In this document: positions 35,203-46,595 of the stretch, in pieces
How the letters are laid out: every line of letters starts with the position of its first letter
Numbering within the stretch: the stretch's first letter is position 1
From: CAIMUS01 sp963708455
GTDB taxonomy: Bacteria; Pseudomonadota; Gammaproteobacteria; Competibacterales; Competibacteraceae
Assembly (NCBI GenBank): GCA_963708455.1
Contig: CAVPSQ010000010.1
Span: 682,001-746,000 of the forward strand
Length of the DNA: 64,000 nucleotides
Reading direction: 5' to 3'
Program-made: the position numbers and the translations under genes
The notes under the pieces: generated by a model
Databases searched by the model: none
What the model was told of the DNA's origin: nothing
Seen by the model: only the letters and a program-made list of their open reading frames with translations

Positions 35203-35823
35203 TTACTCAGCCAGCAGGGCCTGGCGAAAACCACGCACCGCTTGGGTCTGGCTCTGGCCGCTCATGAACCGGGCGATCAAAGCCGGGTCGAGCTCGGGCA
35301 ATAACCGGCTTCTGGGACTGACAACGTAATCAGCGCCGTTCAGAAGATAAAAACGCAAGGCGTTGTTCTGCCAGACCCACACCTCGGGTACTTCCAGACC
35401 GCGATATACCTCCAGTTTGTCTATGCCGCCCGACGTCCAGACAACCTCGATGGCGATATCCGGTCTCTCCGGTGGCGTCTCCCTGGCTCCGACCACATAA
35501 CATTCATCAGGCTCGACGCCGCGTTCCTTGTGCGCTTTCTTCACGGTCCAGGAACCATAACCTTCCAGTTCGATGCCCATCACCTCAGCGTAGGCTTCGA
35601 GCAGACGCGCCAGTCTCTTTTTCAGGGATTCATGGTTTATCGAGGGTGTCATAATTTCCAATTCGCCTTCCAGGTAAGTCACCCGTAGCGCGCTGCTCTC
35701 GCCCCGCATAGCCAGCAGCGCTTCATAGTCTTCCCAACTGATGTTGTGCAGCCTGACACGTTGATCTATATGCTCGGTATGCTCGGTGTGGATATCCGGA
35801 GCCAAGACTGTTGCTTGAGTCAT
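35203..35823 (-). CDS. Uma2-family (DUF820) putative endonuclease
   Basis: 206 residues from MTQATVLAPDIHTEH. The PD-(D/E)XK-like core is visible in LEGELEIMTPSINHESLKKRLARLL, GVEPDECYVVG, and RPDIAIEVVWTSGGIDKLEVY (Asp, Glu-x-Val, Lys). Uma2/DUF820 genes are multicopy in cyanobacteria and some proteobacteria; function is unproven. ATG 35823 is chosen over an upstream TTG. No partner gene is present. Confidence 0.88.
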   Translation of the reverse strand: MTQATVLAPDIHTEHTEHIDQRVRLHNISWEDYEALLAMRGESSALRVTYLEGELEIMTPSINHESLKKRLARLLEAYAEVMGIELEGYGSWTVKKAHKERGVEPDECYVVGARETPPERPDIAIEVVWTSGGIDKLEVYRGLEVPEVWVWQNNALRFYLLNGADYVVSPRSRLLPELDPALIARFMSGQSQTQAVRGFRQALLAE

Positions 35824-35985
35824 GATTGCGAAACCTGACAAAGAAAAATGGAAACCTCAATACTGTCCTTAATACTACGGAATTCAGCAAGGGGGAAAAC
35901 CGCTTGGTCTGGCTCGCCCGCCGTCAGGCCAGCGTGCCAAGACCGAAGATGAGGAACTCCCTGGCCGGGCTGTGCAGACAGGGTT

Positions 35986-36104
35986 CCTGGGAGCGCCGGC
36001 GTCCTCGCCGGCCACGGGGTGGATATGACCACCCGTCCGCTCCAGGTAAACCCAGCCGTCACCGCTGTGCTGTCGGAGCCGGCGGGGGCGCCGGCGCTCC
36101 CAGG
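35986..36104. repeat. Dispersed palindromic repeat, full copy 5 (119 bp)
   Basis: Same order of elements as 14186-14303: CCTGGGAGCGCCGGCGTCC, GTCCGCTCCAGGTAAACCCA, GTCGGAGCCGGCGG and GCGCCGGCGCTCCCAGG. It is followed at about 36155-36173 by CAAACCGGTCAACGCTCTA. The rest of the gap 35824-36259 shows no gene. Confidence 0.85.
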
Positions 36105-36259
36105 TGGGGGCATCGGTCTCCCAGCCAAACCGACTTGCTCACCGTCATTTGAACCGGCAAACCGGTCAACGCTCTATCCGCTCAATCCGCGCTGCTATGA
36201 AAAGTCGCCCGTTACTCCGGACGACCCTTCATAGCCTCTACGCCGGTCACATGGGCTGG

Positions 36260-39109
<2,850 letters not shown>

Positions 39110-39206
39110 GGGGTTATCCTCTAGTTATGGTATGGGTTTTAGCGGCATCGTCCAATCTCGATGCCCTCGTGGGTGCGGATCACCTGCGCCGCATCGCGCC
39201 CGGCCC

Positions 39207-39466
39207 TCACGGCCGGCGGGTCGGAGCAACCGGAATGGCCGACGGCGGTGGCACGGCCCCTTGTTGCGGAACATCACTTTCAGAGAGCACATAGCCCGGC
39301 GGCGTCTTCGACCAGGAATAGCCCTTAACTGCCATCCGGTAGCCGAGATCGAATAGTTGCCGCATGTACGCAGTATCGAATTCTTCCTTGTGGGGCGCGT
39401 CGAAGGTGGACGGGATAATGCCAGGTTGTAATCCACCTCGTCCCGCTGGGCGATCAGGTAAGCGTT
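39207..39466 (-). pseudogene. Patatin-like phospholipase C-terminal remnant
   Basis: The frame ending at TGA 39207-39209 reads IIPSTFDAPHKEEFDTAYMR and QLFDLGYRMAVKGYSWSKTP-PGY, which resembles the C-terminus of patatin-like lipases; the adjacent frame supplies NAYLIAQRDEVDYN just before it, with a shift between. The 5' part is missing where the GC-rich repeat begins at 39467. Family assignment rests on resemblance by eye. Confidence 0.5.
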
Positions 39467-39563
39467 CACCCCCCTCCCCCTAACCCCCTCCCACCAGGGG
39501 AGGGGGAATACGCTAAGTAGCTGTTTTGCAATAACTCCCTCCCCGTGGGGGAGGGTTGAGGTG
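39467..39563. repeat. GC-rich dispersed repeat, copy 2
   Basis: CCCCTCCCCCTAACCCCCTC, then CAGGGGAGGGGGAATA, TAAGTAGCTGTTTTGCA, CTCCCTCCCCGTGGGGGAGG. The order and spacing match 33398-33489 with few differences. It truncates the patatin-like remnant. The stretch 39564-39682 holds nothing else recognisable. Confidence 0.8.
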
Positions 39564-39682
39564 GGGGGTCTGAACGGTTACGCTCAAGTTTACACCGGAG
39601 GCAGCGCACCCAGTATCGCAATATGTGGCGGCTGCATCCAGGTTGCCGAGAGTGGTGCCAACAACGGTTCTTGCAACCCGCC

Positions 39683-40516
39683 TCAGGGCGGCAGCACGTC
39701 CTCGCTGCGTAGGTGTGCTTCCGGCGGCTGCGGGCCGGGCTCCGGCTCGGGTTCCGGGACATACAGCGGGCAGGGACGGCGACTCTCCCGCCAGGCGTCC
39801 AGAAAAGCGCCCAGGTGCGGGCGCTGGACGCGCTCGCTTTCCATATAATCCACCAGATTGCTGACGCTGGCGTTATGACCGTGGGCGTTGCTCCGGCTGG
39901 TGAAATAGGCCCAGCGCAGATACAGGACATAGGTATTCAGCACATCGCCCTCGCAGTAGCGGTTGATGCGCTCGATTTCGCCGGCAGCCAGCATGGCCGC
40001 CACCGCCGAGCCGTGTCCCTCGATCTTGCCGGGCAGGCCGATGGCGACCGCGGCCTCGTCCAGTCCTAACCGGACCGAAGCGCCCTGGTCGCTCAGTACG
40101 TCCAGTAGATCGCAGTGCCAGGCCGGGGTATAGCGGTAGTCATAACCAAAGCGCGGCTCGGTGCGATGCCAGGCGTAAGCGGTCACGCCATGCACCAGCG
40201 AACGCTGTTTGAGCACGGCCATATCGAAGCTGCGGCCGTTCCAGGTCACCACCCGCGGCCGGTGCTGATCGATGATCCGCCAGAAGCCCGCCAGGATGTC
40301 CTGCTCGCTCCGGTCCGCCAGGCTGCCCGTACCGAGACGGCGGATATCGTAGCGCTCGTACTGACCGTCGGGAATAATACGGGCCAGTAGAAAGCCCAGG
40401 GTGACGATTCTGTTTTGAATGGGCTTGGGGAAGCTGTCCGGTTCGCGTCCCGCCGGTAGAATGGCTTCGTCGGGCACGGTCTCCAGATCGAAAACCAGCA
40501 GATGGGTGTGCGGCAT
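39683..40516 (-). CDS. PolB-like 3'-5' exonuclease domain protein
   Basis: 277 residues from MPHTHLLVFDLETVPDEAIL. The DEDD exonuclease motifs are FDLETVPD (Exo I), WNGRSFDMAVLKQRSL (Exo II) and CEGDVLNTYVLYLRW (Exo III with Asp and Tyr). This is the stand-alone predicted 3'-5' exonuclease related to DNA polymerase B proofreading domains. The C-terminus is a short Pro/Glu tail. Upstream in-frame sequence lacks family likeness, so ATG 40516 was chosen. Confidence 0.88.
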   Translation of the reverse strand: MPHTHLLVFDLETVPDEAILPAGREPDSFPKPIQNRIVTLGFLLARIIPDGQYERYDIRRLGTGSLADRSEQDILAGFWRIIDQHRPRVVTWNGRSFDMAVLKQRSLVHGVTAYAWHRTEPRFGYDYRYTPAWHCDLLDVLSDQGASVRLGLDEAAVAIGLPGKIEGHGSAVAAMLAAGEIERINRYCEGDVLNTYVLYLRWAYFTSRSNAHGHNASVSNLVDYMESERVQRPHLGAFLDAWRESRRPCPLYVPEPEPEPGPQPPEAHLRSEDVLPP

Positions 40517-40714
40517 GGTCGAAGAGTCAGGATGTGGATTGTGACCGCTATTATCGGTCCAACTACAGCCATCGTCACCCTCGAAATGGTGATCATCCGC
40601 TGCCCGCACTGAACCGGGAGCGCCGCCGCTGAGGCAACGTCCTAGCAAAGCTATTGCTCTCGCGCCCGGTTCTCGATTAGTTTAGGGCCACTTTAACCGG
40701 AATATCGATCGACC

Positions 40715-41095
40715 ATGCCGCCACTAACCCGATTGTTTCTGCTGCTGGGCGGCGTTAATGCGCTCGCGGCGGTGCTGCTGGGCGCTTTCGGAGCGCATGC
40801 CCTGCGCCAGCGCCTGCCGGCTGATTTGCAGGCCATCTACCAGACCGGCAATCACTATCATTTTTACCATGCGCTGGGCCTGCTGGTGGTCGGCCTGCTG
40901 CTGCTGCATCTGCCCGCTGCGTCTCTGCTTAAATGGTCCGGCTGGCTAATGCTGGCCGGCATCGTCGTGTTTTCGGGCAGCCTGTATGCCCTCAGCATCA
41001 CCGGCAGCCGCTGGCTGGGCGCGATTACGCCGTTCGGCGGAATCGCGTTCATCATCGCCTGGTTGCTGCTCACTCTGGCAGTCTGGAAGGCCTAG
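40715..41095 (+). CDS. DUF423 family membrane protein
   Basis: 126 residues with four membrane helices. The signatures GAFGAHALRQRL near the start and FSGSLYALSITGSRWLGAITPFGG in the third-fourth helix region are diagnostic of DUF423 (YgdD/YwdK). Inner-membrane protein of unknown function. It ends nine bases before the next gene and probably starts a short transcription unit. Confidence 0.92.
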   Translation: MPPLTRLFLLLGGVNALAAVLLGAFGAHALRQRLPADLQAIYQTGNHYHFYHALGLLVVGLLLLHLPAASLLKWSGWLMLAGIVVFSGSLYALSITGSRWLGAITPFGGIAFIIAWLLLTLAVWKA

Positions 41096-41104
41096 CAACG
41101 ACGG

Positions 41105-41764
41105 ATGGCGACTATCCCCGAATTATGGCCGACGGGACCCCGTGACGCCGTCTGGACGCTGGCGCTGGCTCATGGCGCCAGCCAGGGTATGGATACGCCG
41201 TTCATGAGCGCGTTCGCCGCAGGGTTACCGGCGCGCGGCGCCGGACTTGGCGGCCTGCGGGTGGTACGCTTCGAGTTTCCCTATATGAGCAAAGCCCGGC
41301 AAGAGGGCAGGAGCAGACCGCCGGACCGGGAACCGGTATTGCTGGACGCTTGGCGCCGCGTCATCGCCGCGCTGGCTGCGGAATGTCCGCGCAAGCGGCT
41401 GTTGCTCGGCGGCCAATCCCTGGGAGGACGGATGGCGAGCCTGATCGCCGACGAGCAGGGCGTCGCGGGGGTCATCTGTCTGGGCTATCCTTTCCATCCC
41501 CCTGGCAAACCGCAGCAGTTGCGCATCACCCATCTGCAGACGCTGCGCACGCCGATGCTGATCTGCCAGGGAACGCGCGATGTGTTCGGCAACGCCGACG
41601 AGGCAACCGGCTACCGGCTGGCGGGCGCAGTCCGGCTGGTCTGGATCGAGGATGGCGATCATTCCCTCAAACCCCGGCCGTCATCCGGCCGTTCGCCCAT
41701 GCCCCACTGGGAAGAGGCTATGAACGCCGTTATTGATTTCATCGCTGCACTGCCCGCCACCTGA
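41105..41764 (+). CDS. Alpha/beta hydrolase (KANL3/Tex30-like)
   Basis: 219 residues. LALAHGASQGMDTPFM near the start provides the oxyanion region; the nucleophile elbow is GGQSLGGRMAS with catalytic Ser; the acid is in QGTRDVFG and the His in EDGDHSLKPR. This matches the bacterial relatives of the KANL3/Tex30 family (dienelactone-hydrolase-like). Substrate unknown. It is nine bases from the DUF423 gene and 20 from the acyltransferase downstream, so likely part of one operon. Confidence 0.88.
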   Translation: MATIPELWPTGPRDAVWTLALAHGASQGMDTPFMSAFAAGLPARGAGLGGLRVVRFEFPYMSKARQEGRSRPPDREPVLLDAWRRVIAALAAECPRKRLLLGGQSLGGRMASLIADEQGVAGVICLGYPFHPPGKPQQLRITHLQTLRTPMLICQGTRDVFGNADEATGYRLAGAVRLVWIEDGDHSLKPRPSSGRSPMPHWEEAMNAVIDFIAALPAT

Positions 41765-41784
41765 AGCCTGCGACAACGCGCGCC

Positions 41785-43218
41785 ATGCAACCATTATCCG
41801 GACTCGACGCGGCCTTTCTGTATCTGGAAACCGACCAGTTGCCGATGCATGTGGGCGGCGTTTACTGCTTTGACGCCATTGCCCAAAACCAGACCTTGGA
41901 TTTTCACGCTTTTCGGGCGCACATCGCCGCCCGCCTGGATACCACCCGCATCTGGCGGCAGCGCCTGGTCGAAGCTCCGTTGGGCCTCGACCATCCCTAC
42001 TGGGTAGACGATCCGCGCTTCGATCTGGACGCCCACCTGCGCCAGCACAGGCTGTCGCAACCCGGTTCCCGGCGGGAACTGTTACGCCTGGCCGAGCAGT
42101 TCTTCAGCGAGCCGCTGGCGCGCGACCGGCCGCTCTGGGATATGCTATTCGTCGAGGGTCTGAGCGGCATCAAGGGTTTGCAGCCGGGTTCCTTCGCCAT
42201 GCTGGCCAAGGTGCATCATGCGGCGATGGATGGCATTTCAGGTCAGGCGATGATCTGGTCGCTGCTGCAGCGGGAACCCTCGTCTGTCCAACCCAAGCCG
42301 CCACCCTGGCGACCGGTAGCCCCGTCCCGGTTAGGACTATTAGCCCGCACCGCCGGCCGGTCGGTGCAACAAATACTGAATGTAGCGAGACTGGCCGGGC
42401 AGGTGGCGACGGGCGCTTTCCAGATCGTCAAGGAGAAAAGCCTGCAAGGAACGCCGCTGCCGCCGTTGCCACTGACGGCGCCCGCTACGCCCTTCAACGC
42501 CCCGGTGTCGGTGCAACGGACTTTTAATGCCTGTCTGTTGCCGTTATCCGGGATTCAGGCCATCCGCCGGCTTGCTCAGGGTGCCACGGTCAACGATGTA
42601 GCGCTGACAATCTGCGCCGGCGCGTTGCAGCGTTATCTGCAGGGGCGTCAGGCGCTGCCGGATCAGCCGCTGGTGGCGGCCGTGCCGATTTCCATTCGTC
42701 CACCGGGACAGGTCAACGAGCCGGGCAACCGGGTCTCGATCATGCTGGTTTCGCTGGCGACCGACGAAGGCGATCCAGTCCGGCGTTTAGGCGCCATTCA
42801 CGCCGGCATTGCGAATAGTTGGCGCTACTATCAGACTGTCGCTCTCGAACGGGTGCCCGAATGGATGCCGGCGCCGCTGAGCGTGCTGTTCAACCGGGTG
42901 TTCAGCCGGCGCTTGACCTGCTCGCCCTGGCTGGCGCCCCTGTGCAATCTGGTTATCACCAACGTGCCCGGACCCCGGCAGCCGCTCTATCTGGGTGGCG
43001 CCCGGCTGGCCTGGCATCTAGGCATGGCGCCGATTTACGAGGGTCTGGGGCTGATTCTGGTGATTACCAGCTACCTGGATACCCTGGCCATCAGCGCCAC
43101 GTCCTGCCCGGCGATTTTGCCCGATCCGGAAGCGTTTATCGGTTGCCTGGAAACGTCATTTGCCGAACTCATGACGCTGGCGCAGCAGGCCGAACCGAAT
43201 AACATAACGTCCCGCTAA
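41785..43218 (+). CDS. Wax ester synthase / diacylglycerol acyltransferase
   Basis: 477 residues. The start MQPLSGLDAAFLYLETDQLPMHVGG and the catalytic motif KVHHAAMDGISG (HHxxxDG) are those of the bifunctional WS/DGAT family; the C-terminal NLVITNVPGPRQPLYLGGARL and the PLF-like block complete it. The enzyme esterifies fatty alcohols or diacylglycerol with acyl-CoA to make neutral storage lipid at the membrane. Together with the lipase-like hydrolase and SDR nearby this forms a lipid-storage cluster. Confidence 0.94.
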   Translation: MQPLSGLDAAFLYLETDQLPMHVGGVYCFDAIAQNQTLDFHAFRAHIAARLDTTRIWRQRLVEAPLGLDHPYWVDDPRFDLDAHLRQHRLSQPGSRRELLRLAEQFFSEPLARDRPLWDMLFVEGLSGIKGLQPGSFAMLAKVHHAAMDGISGQAMIWSLLQREPSSVQPKPPPWRPVAPSRLGLLARTAGRSVQQILNVARLAGQVATGAFQIVKEKSLQGTPLPPLPLTAPATPFNAPVSVQRTFNACLLPLSGIQAIRRLAQGATVNDVALTICAGALQRYLQGRQALPDQPLVAAVPISIRPPGQVNEPGNRVSIMLVSLATDEGDPVRRLGAIHAGIANSWRYYQTVALERVPEWMPAPLSVLFNRVFSRRLTCSPWLAPLCNLVITNVPGPRQPLYLGGARLAWHLGMAPIYEGLGLILVITSYLDTLAISATSCPAILPDPEAFIGCLETSFAELMTLAQQAEPNNITSR

Positions 43219-43259
43219 GAATTTCAAGCATTTACAACCACCGTTGCAGGAGTCCATCG

Positions 43260-44054
43260 ATGTCGCTATTTGATATCCCGCTTAAGAAGCCGTCCAAAGC
43301 CTTGCTGATGCTGGAGGGCCGGGCGCTGCTGGAGATAGCCGCCTACTATCAGGCGCTGCCGCTGCTGCGCCGGTCGCTGCCGCGTGGCGATGGTCACCCC
43401 GTGCTGCTGATTCCCGGCTTCCTGGCGAGCGACAGATCAACCCGACTGCTGCGGAACTTTTTAAGGGAGAGAGGCTATGCCGCGCACCGTTGGAATCTGG
43501 GCCGTAACCTGGTTTTCAGCATGGACCGCATGGCGGAAATCCAGCAGCGCATCACTCTGCTGAAGCGGCAATATGGCCTTAAGGTCAGCCTTGTCGGTTG
43601 GAGCATGGGCGGGCTGTTCGCGCGGGAAATCGCCCGCGCCCAGCCGGACGATATTCGGCAGGTGATCACCCTGGGGACTCCCTTCGCCCGCAGCCTGAAG
43701 GCTAATAATGCGCATTGGCTGTATCGCTTTATCAACGGCCATCACGCCGACGATGTCGCCCCGGAACTGATCCGGCGCATGCAGGAGCCGCTGCCGGGGC
43801 CGTCCACCGCGATTTACAGCCGCACCGACGGCGTGGTCGCATGGCAGTGCTGCATCGAGCAGCGGGAGGGTCCATTTAATGAAAACGTGCGGGTGCGCGG
43901 CAGCCATTGCGGCCTGGGCTTCAATCCGATGGTACTGTACGTGATCGGCGACCGGCTGGCCCAGCCGGAAGGGCAGTGGGTTCGATTCGAGCGCAAGGGC
44001 CTGCACCGCCTGCTCTATCCCCTAGGCGCGCGCCTTGCCGAGGGTGTCATCTGA
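43260..44054 (+). CDS. Lipase-like alpha/beta hydrolase
   Basis: 264 residues. PVLLIPGFLASDRSTRLLR gives the HG-like oxyanion segment and SLVGWSMGGLFAREIAR the Ser nucleophile elbow; an Asp is in SRTDGVVAW and the His in GSHCGLGFNP. This resembles triacylglycerol lipases or cofactor-like hydrolases encoded beside WS/DGAT genes. It starts 41 bases after the acyltransferase with GCAGGAG upstream and is probably co-transcribed, suggesting turnover of the same lipids. Confidence 0.87.
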   Translation: MSLFDIPLKKPSKALLMLEGRALLEIAAYYQALPLLRRSLPRGDGHPVLLIPGFLASDRSTRLLRNFLRERGYAAHRWNLGRNLVFSMDRMAEIQQRITLLKRQYGLKVSLVGWSMGGLFAREIARAQPDDIRQVITLGTPFARSLKANNAHWLYRFINGHHADDVAPELIRRMQEPLPGPSTAIYSRTDGVVAWQCCIEQREGPFNENVRVRGSHCGLGFNPMVLYVIGDRLAQPEGQWVRFERKGLHRLLYPLGARLAEGVI

Positions 44055-44079
44055 ATGCAGCCAGACCGGGCGGAGGCGC

Positions 44080-44880
44080 TCAGCGCAGTTGCCGGGTGGT
44101 CAGACGGCCCACCCAACGTCCCAGCCAGCGCGGCTGATATTGCAGCCACAGGGAAGCCAGTTGGTTGATGCGCCCGCTGACGCAGATCGGCTCGCCGTTG
44201 ATACAGGCCCGATAGCCGTCGCGGGCGACCTGCAGGGGATCGCCGACCACTAAGGATGGCAGCGGCGTCGGCGCCCCGGTGGTCGCCGAGGCGATTTTCA
44301 GCATCGCCGTTGCGGTGAAGCCGGGGCAAAGTGCCGTGATCGTCACCCCGGTTTCATGCAATTCCATCGCCAGCGATTCCGTTAACGACAGGACGAACGC
44401 CTTGGAGGCGGCATAAACCGTCAGGGTCGGCACCGGCTGGAAGGCGCTTAGCGAGGCAACGTTCAGGATGCGGCCCTCGCCGCGTTGCAGCATCGGTTGC
44501 AGAAACAGATAAGTCAGCGCCGTCAGCGCGACGATATTGAGCTGCAATAGCGCCAGGTGATCTTCCAGGGCGATGTCCGGGAAATCGCCGTGAAAACTGA
44601 CGCCGGCATTATTGACCAGTACATCGATGTGCAGTCCCTGCTGCCGTACGGTGTAGAACAGAGTCTGGGGCGCCTGGGTCTCCCGCAGATCGCAGGGAAT
44701 AACCGTGACCGCGCTGCCGTGCGTCGTTCGCAGCGAGTCGGCCAGTGCGTGCAAGGCAGCCTGGTTGCGCGCCACGATCACCAGATCGAAGCCGTTCTCC
44801 GCGAATACATGGGCCAGTTCCCGCCCGATGCCGGCGGAGGCGCCGGTAATCAGGGCCGTTTGTCGCTGTGCTTCAGGCAT
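44080..44880 (-). CDS. Short-chain dehydrogenase/reductase
   Basis: 266 residues. NAD(P)-binding TGASAGIGRELA (10-21), VNNAG, the catalytic Ser in VASLSAF and YAASK (Tyr and Lys) are intact. The subfamily matches DltE/YqjQ-like or fatty-acyl-CoA-linked SDRs with an extended C-terminus (WLQYQPRWLGRW). The substrate is unknown. It is convergent with the lipase gene, so it is a separate unit, though its location next to WS/DGAT suggests lipid or aldehyde reduction. Confidence 0.88.
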   Translation of the reverse strand: MPEAQRQTALITGASAGIGRELAHVFAENGFDLVIVARNQAALHALADSLRTTHGSAVTVIPCDLRETQAPQTLFYTVRQQGLHIDVLVNNAGVSFHGDFPDIALEDHLALLQLNIVALTALTYLFLQPMLQRGEGRILNVASLSAFQPVPTLTVYAASKAFVLSLTESLAMELHETGVTITALCPGFTATAMLKIASATTGAPTPLPSLVVGDPLQVARDGYRACINGEPICVSGRINQLASLWLQYQPRWLGRWVGRLTTRQLR

Positions 44881-44988
44881 GGGTTTGTCGCTCGCTGGTA
44901 AAAGGTACGGGAATTATAGACGCGGCCGCGGCAGATAGCTGCTGGCATACGGCCAGGCGCTGCGCACCTGTGCGCGTACGGCGAAACG

Positions 44989-45023
44989 AAAAAAGGCCGG
45001 GCACTATTGGCCCGGCCTTTTTT
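44989..45023. terminator. Bidirectional intrinsic terminator
   Basis: AAAAAAGGCCGGGC (44989-45002), a seven-base loop and GCCCGGCCTTTTTT (45010-45023) form a perfect stem flanked by A and T runs. It terminates the minus-strand PEP-CTERM gene whose stop is at 45060. Confidence 0.92.
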
Positions 45024-45059
45024 ATTGACCGACTTCCTGATCTGAGCAGACGCCAGGGG

Positions 45060-45683
45060 TCAGCCGGCGCGCCGGCGCAGTCGCGGGGCGAGCAGGCCCA
45101 CTCCAGCCAGCGCCAGCGCCAGACTGCCGGGTTCAGGGATCTGATTGATGAGGCTGGGCGTGCCCGGCCCCGTAATCGTAGCGGTGTAGGCGCCGCTGTC
45201 AGAATTAGCAAAACCGGTTGTCACCAGATAATAAGAAACGCCCGTCGCCAACGAGACGCCGTTGAACCCCGACACGCCAATGTTGCTGGTGGGGAAATCA
45301 TCGTTGCCGATAATCACATTAGTCAAGGGCGCGGCAGGGTTGAAGGCGTTCTGGTACAGAAACAAGTAATTGTCCCAGTTTGTCGGGTTGGTCGCGACAT
45401 CGAGGAAATCGTAGGCGCCGGCGACATCGACAACAAACCCGAATACGTCGTAGGGGACGGCAGTGCCGACGCCGGAAAGCCCTGTCGGCGGATTGCCTGC
45501 CAAAGGCCGGTTCCAGGTCGGCCCGCCGGCGGTTGTGCCGTTGACCGTGAGCGTGCCGGCGGAAGCGACGCCCGCTAAGCAAGTCAGCACGGCCAGCAGC
45601 ACCCAGGCATGAAGGGCATACGCTGGCCGCCGTCCGGTTGCTTTGCGGGGGGAAGAGGGGGTTGATAGCGGTGAAAATTGCAT
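45060..45683 (-). CDS. PEP-CTERM sorting-domain exported protein
   Basis: 207 residues from MQFSPLST. A signal peptide (ALHAWVLLAVLTCLAGVASAG) precedes a small domain with DVFGFVVDVAGAYDFLDV and YYLVTTGFANSDSGAYTATITGPG, like a DVUA0089-type pre-peptidase C-terminal-like domain. The C-terminus IPEPGSLALALAGVGLLAPRLRRRAG-type (in part) is a complete PEP-CTERM signal: PEP motif, hydrophobic helix and Arg cluster, processed by exosortase in exopolysaccharide-making bacteria. AGAGGAAA lies upstream of ATG 45683. Exosortase itself is not in the window. Confidence 0.9.
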   Translation of the reverse strand: MQFSPLSTPSSPRKATGRRPAYALHAWVLLAVLTCLAGVASAGTLTVNGTTAGGPTWNRPLAGNPPTGLSGVGTAVPYDVFGFVVDVAGAYDFLDVATNPTNWDNYLFLYQNAFNPAAPLTNVIIGNDDFPTSNIGVSGFNGVSLATGVSYYLVTTGFANSDSGAYTATITGPGTPSLINQIPEPGSLALALAGVGLLAPRLRRRAG

Positions 45684-46087
45684 TTTAATTTTTCCTCTAA
45701 AATTGAAAGTCATAGAACAGCGACAAATGTAGATACATTCTTTATGCCATCATTAAAATATATTTATATATCAAACGCTTAATATAAAAAATCAGAGCGG
45801 ACCAGCGCGGATTGTAAAAGGGTCTTTACACGAAAATTCTGGGAAAACGTCCGAATTTAAAGATTTTTAATTAATTAATTTAAAAATCAATAAGTTATAT
45901 TATTAATAGCATTTTTTATAATGTAAAATTTATTGACAGCCAAACTGGCGGTCTGAAGCAGGATAAACCGATAAATGGTCGTGGACAGTTAATTAAGTTA
46001 TTATAATAAAAAGTAAATTTTAATATTCCTGGAATCCAAAGCTAGTGTAAAAAAAGCTGACACGTGCTCTATACAGTTAACAATAAA
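45684..46087. other. AT-rich intergenic region
   Basis: About 400 bases of markedly AT-rich DNA with TTAATTAATTAATTT-like runs. No gene is seen. It must carry the promoter of the PEP-CTERM gene at its left end; its composition contrasts with the GC-rich genes around it. Confidence 0.5.
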
Positions 46088-46576
46088 TCATATATTTTCT
46101 GGAATAACGTTGTAGATCGTCATCCCGCGGGCCATATAATTGGGTAATGCGCCGGGATGATCCAGGCTGCAGGTATGCACCCACACCCGTCTTGCTCCCC
46201 ATTCCCAAGCGTTTGCAATGGCGGAGCTTAATACAGGTCCGCCATAACGCCGGCCGATAAAGGCGGGCGTGATCCCGAAATAAACAATTTCGACAGCGCG
46301 CTCCGCCTGCATTTGCAGCTCGTAATAGCCCACCGGCGCTCCCTGTTTATAACCGATGAAAGTGCGCAGGTTGCCGCTCTCCGCATAAGCCTGCCAGTCG
46401 GCGTCGCTCCAACTCAGTCTGTTGGTCCATGACCAGTCGGCACCGATCCAGAAATAAAGAAATTTGTTGAATTGCCATTGTTTGACCACGGCTTCTTTAA
46501 CCGTAAATTCAGGGTCATCCGTTCGGCTGGCAAGCAATTGACCGGGGTCAGTCATTTCCAGAAATGTGGTGCTCAT
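46088..46576 (-). CDS. GNAT family N-acetyltransferase
   Basis: 162 residues. The acetyl-CoA-binding region is seen in VEIVYFGITPAFIGRRYGGPVLSSAIANAWEWGARRVWVHTCSLDHPGAL (central part of the fold) preceded by GYKQGAPVGYYELQ. This belongs to a GNAT subgroup with a conserved WxW N-terminal block (FLYFWIGADWSWTNRL). Substrate unknown. It lies 19 bases after the alcohol dehydrogenase stop, on the same strand, and may be co-transcribed. Confidence 0.85.
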   Translation of the reverse strand: MSTTFLEMTDPGQLLASRTDDPEFTVKEAVVKQWQFNKFLYFWIGADWSWTNRLSWSDADWQAYAESGNLRTFIGYKQGAPVGYYELQMQAERAVEIVYFGITPAFIGRRYGGPVLSSAIANAWEWGARRVWVHTCSLDHPGALPNYMARGMTIYNVIPENI

Positions 46577-46595
46577 AAAAGCTTGGATTTATTTT

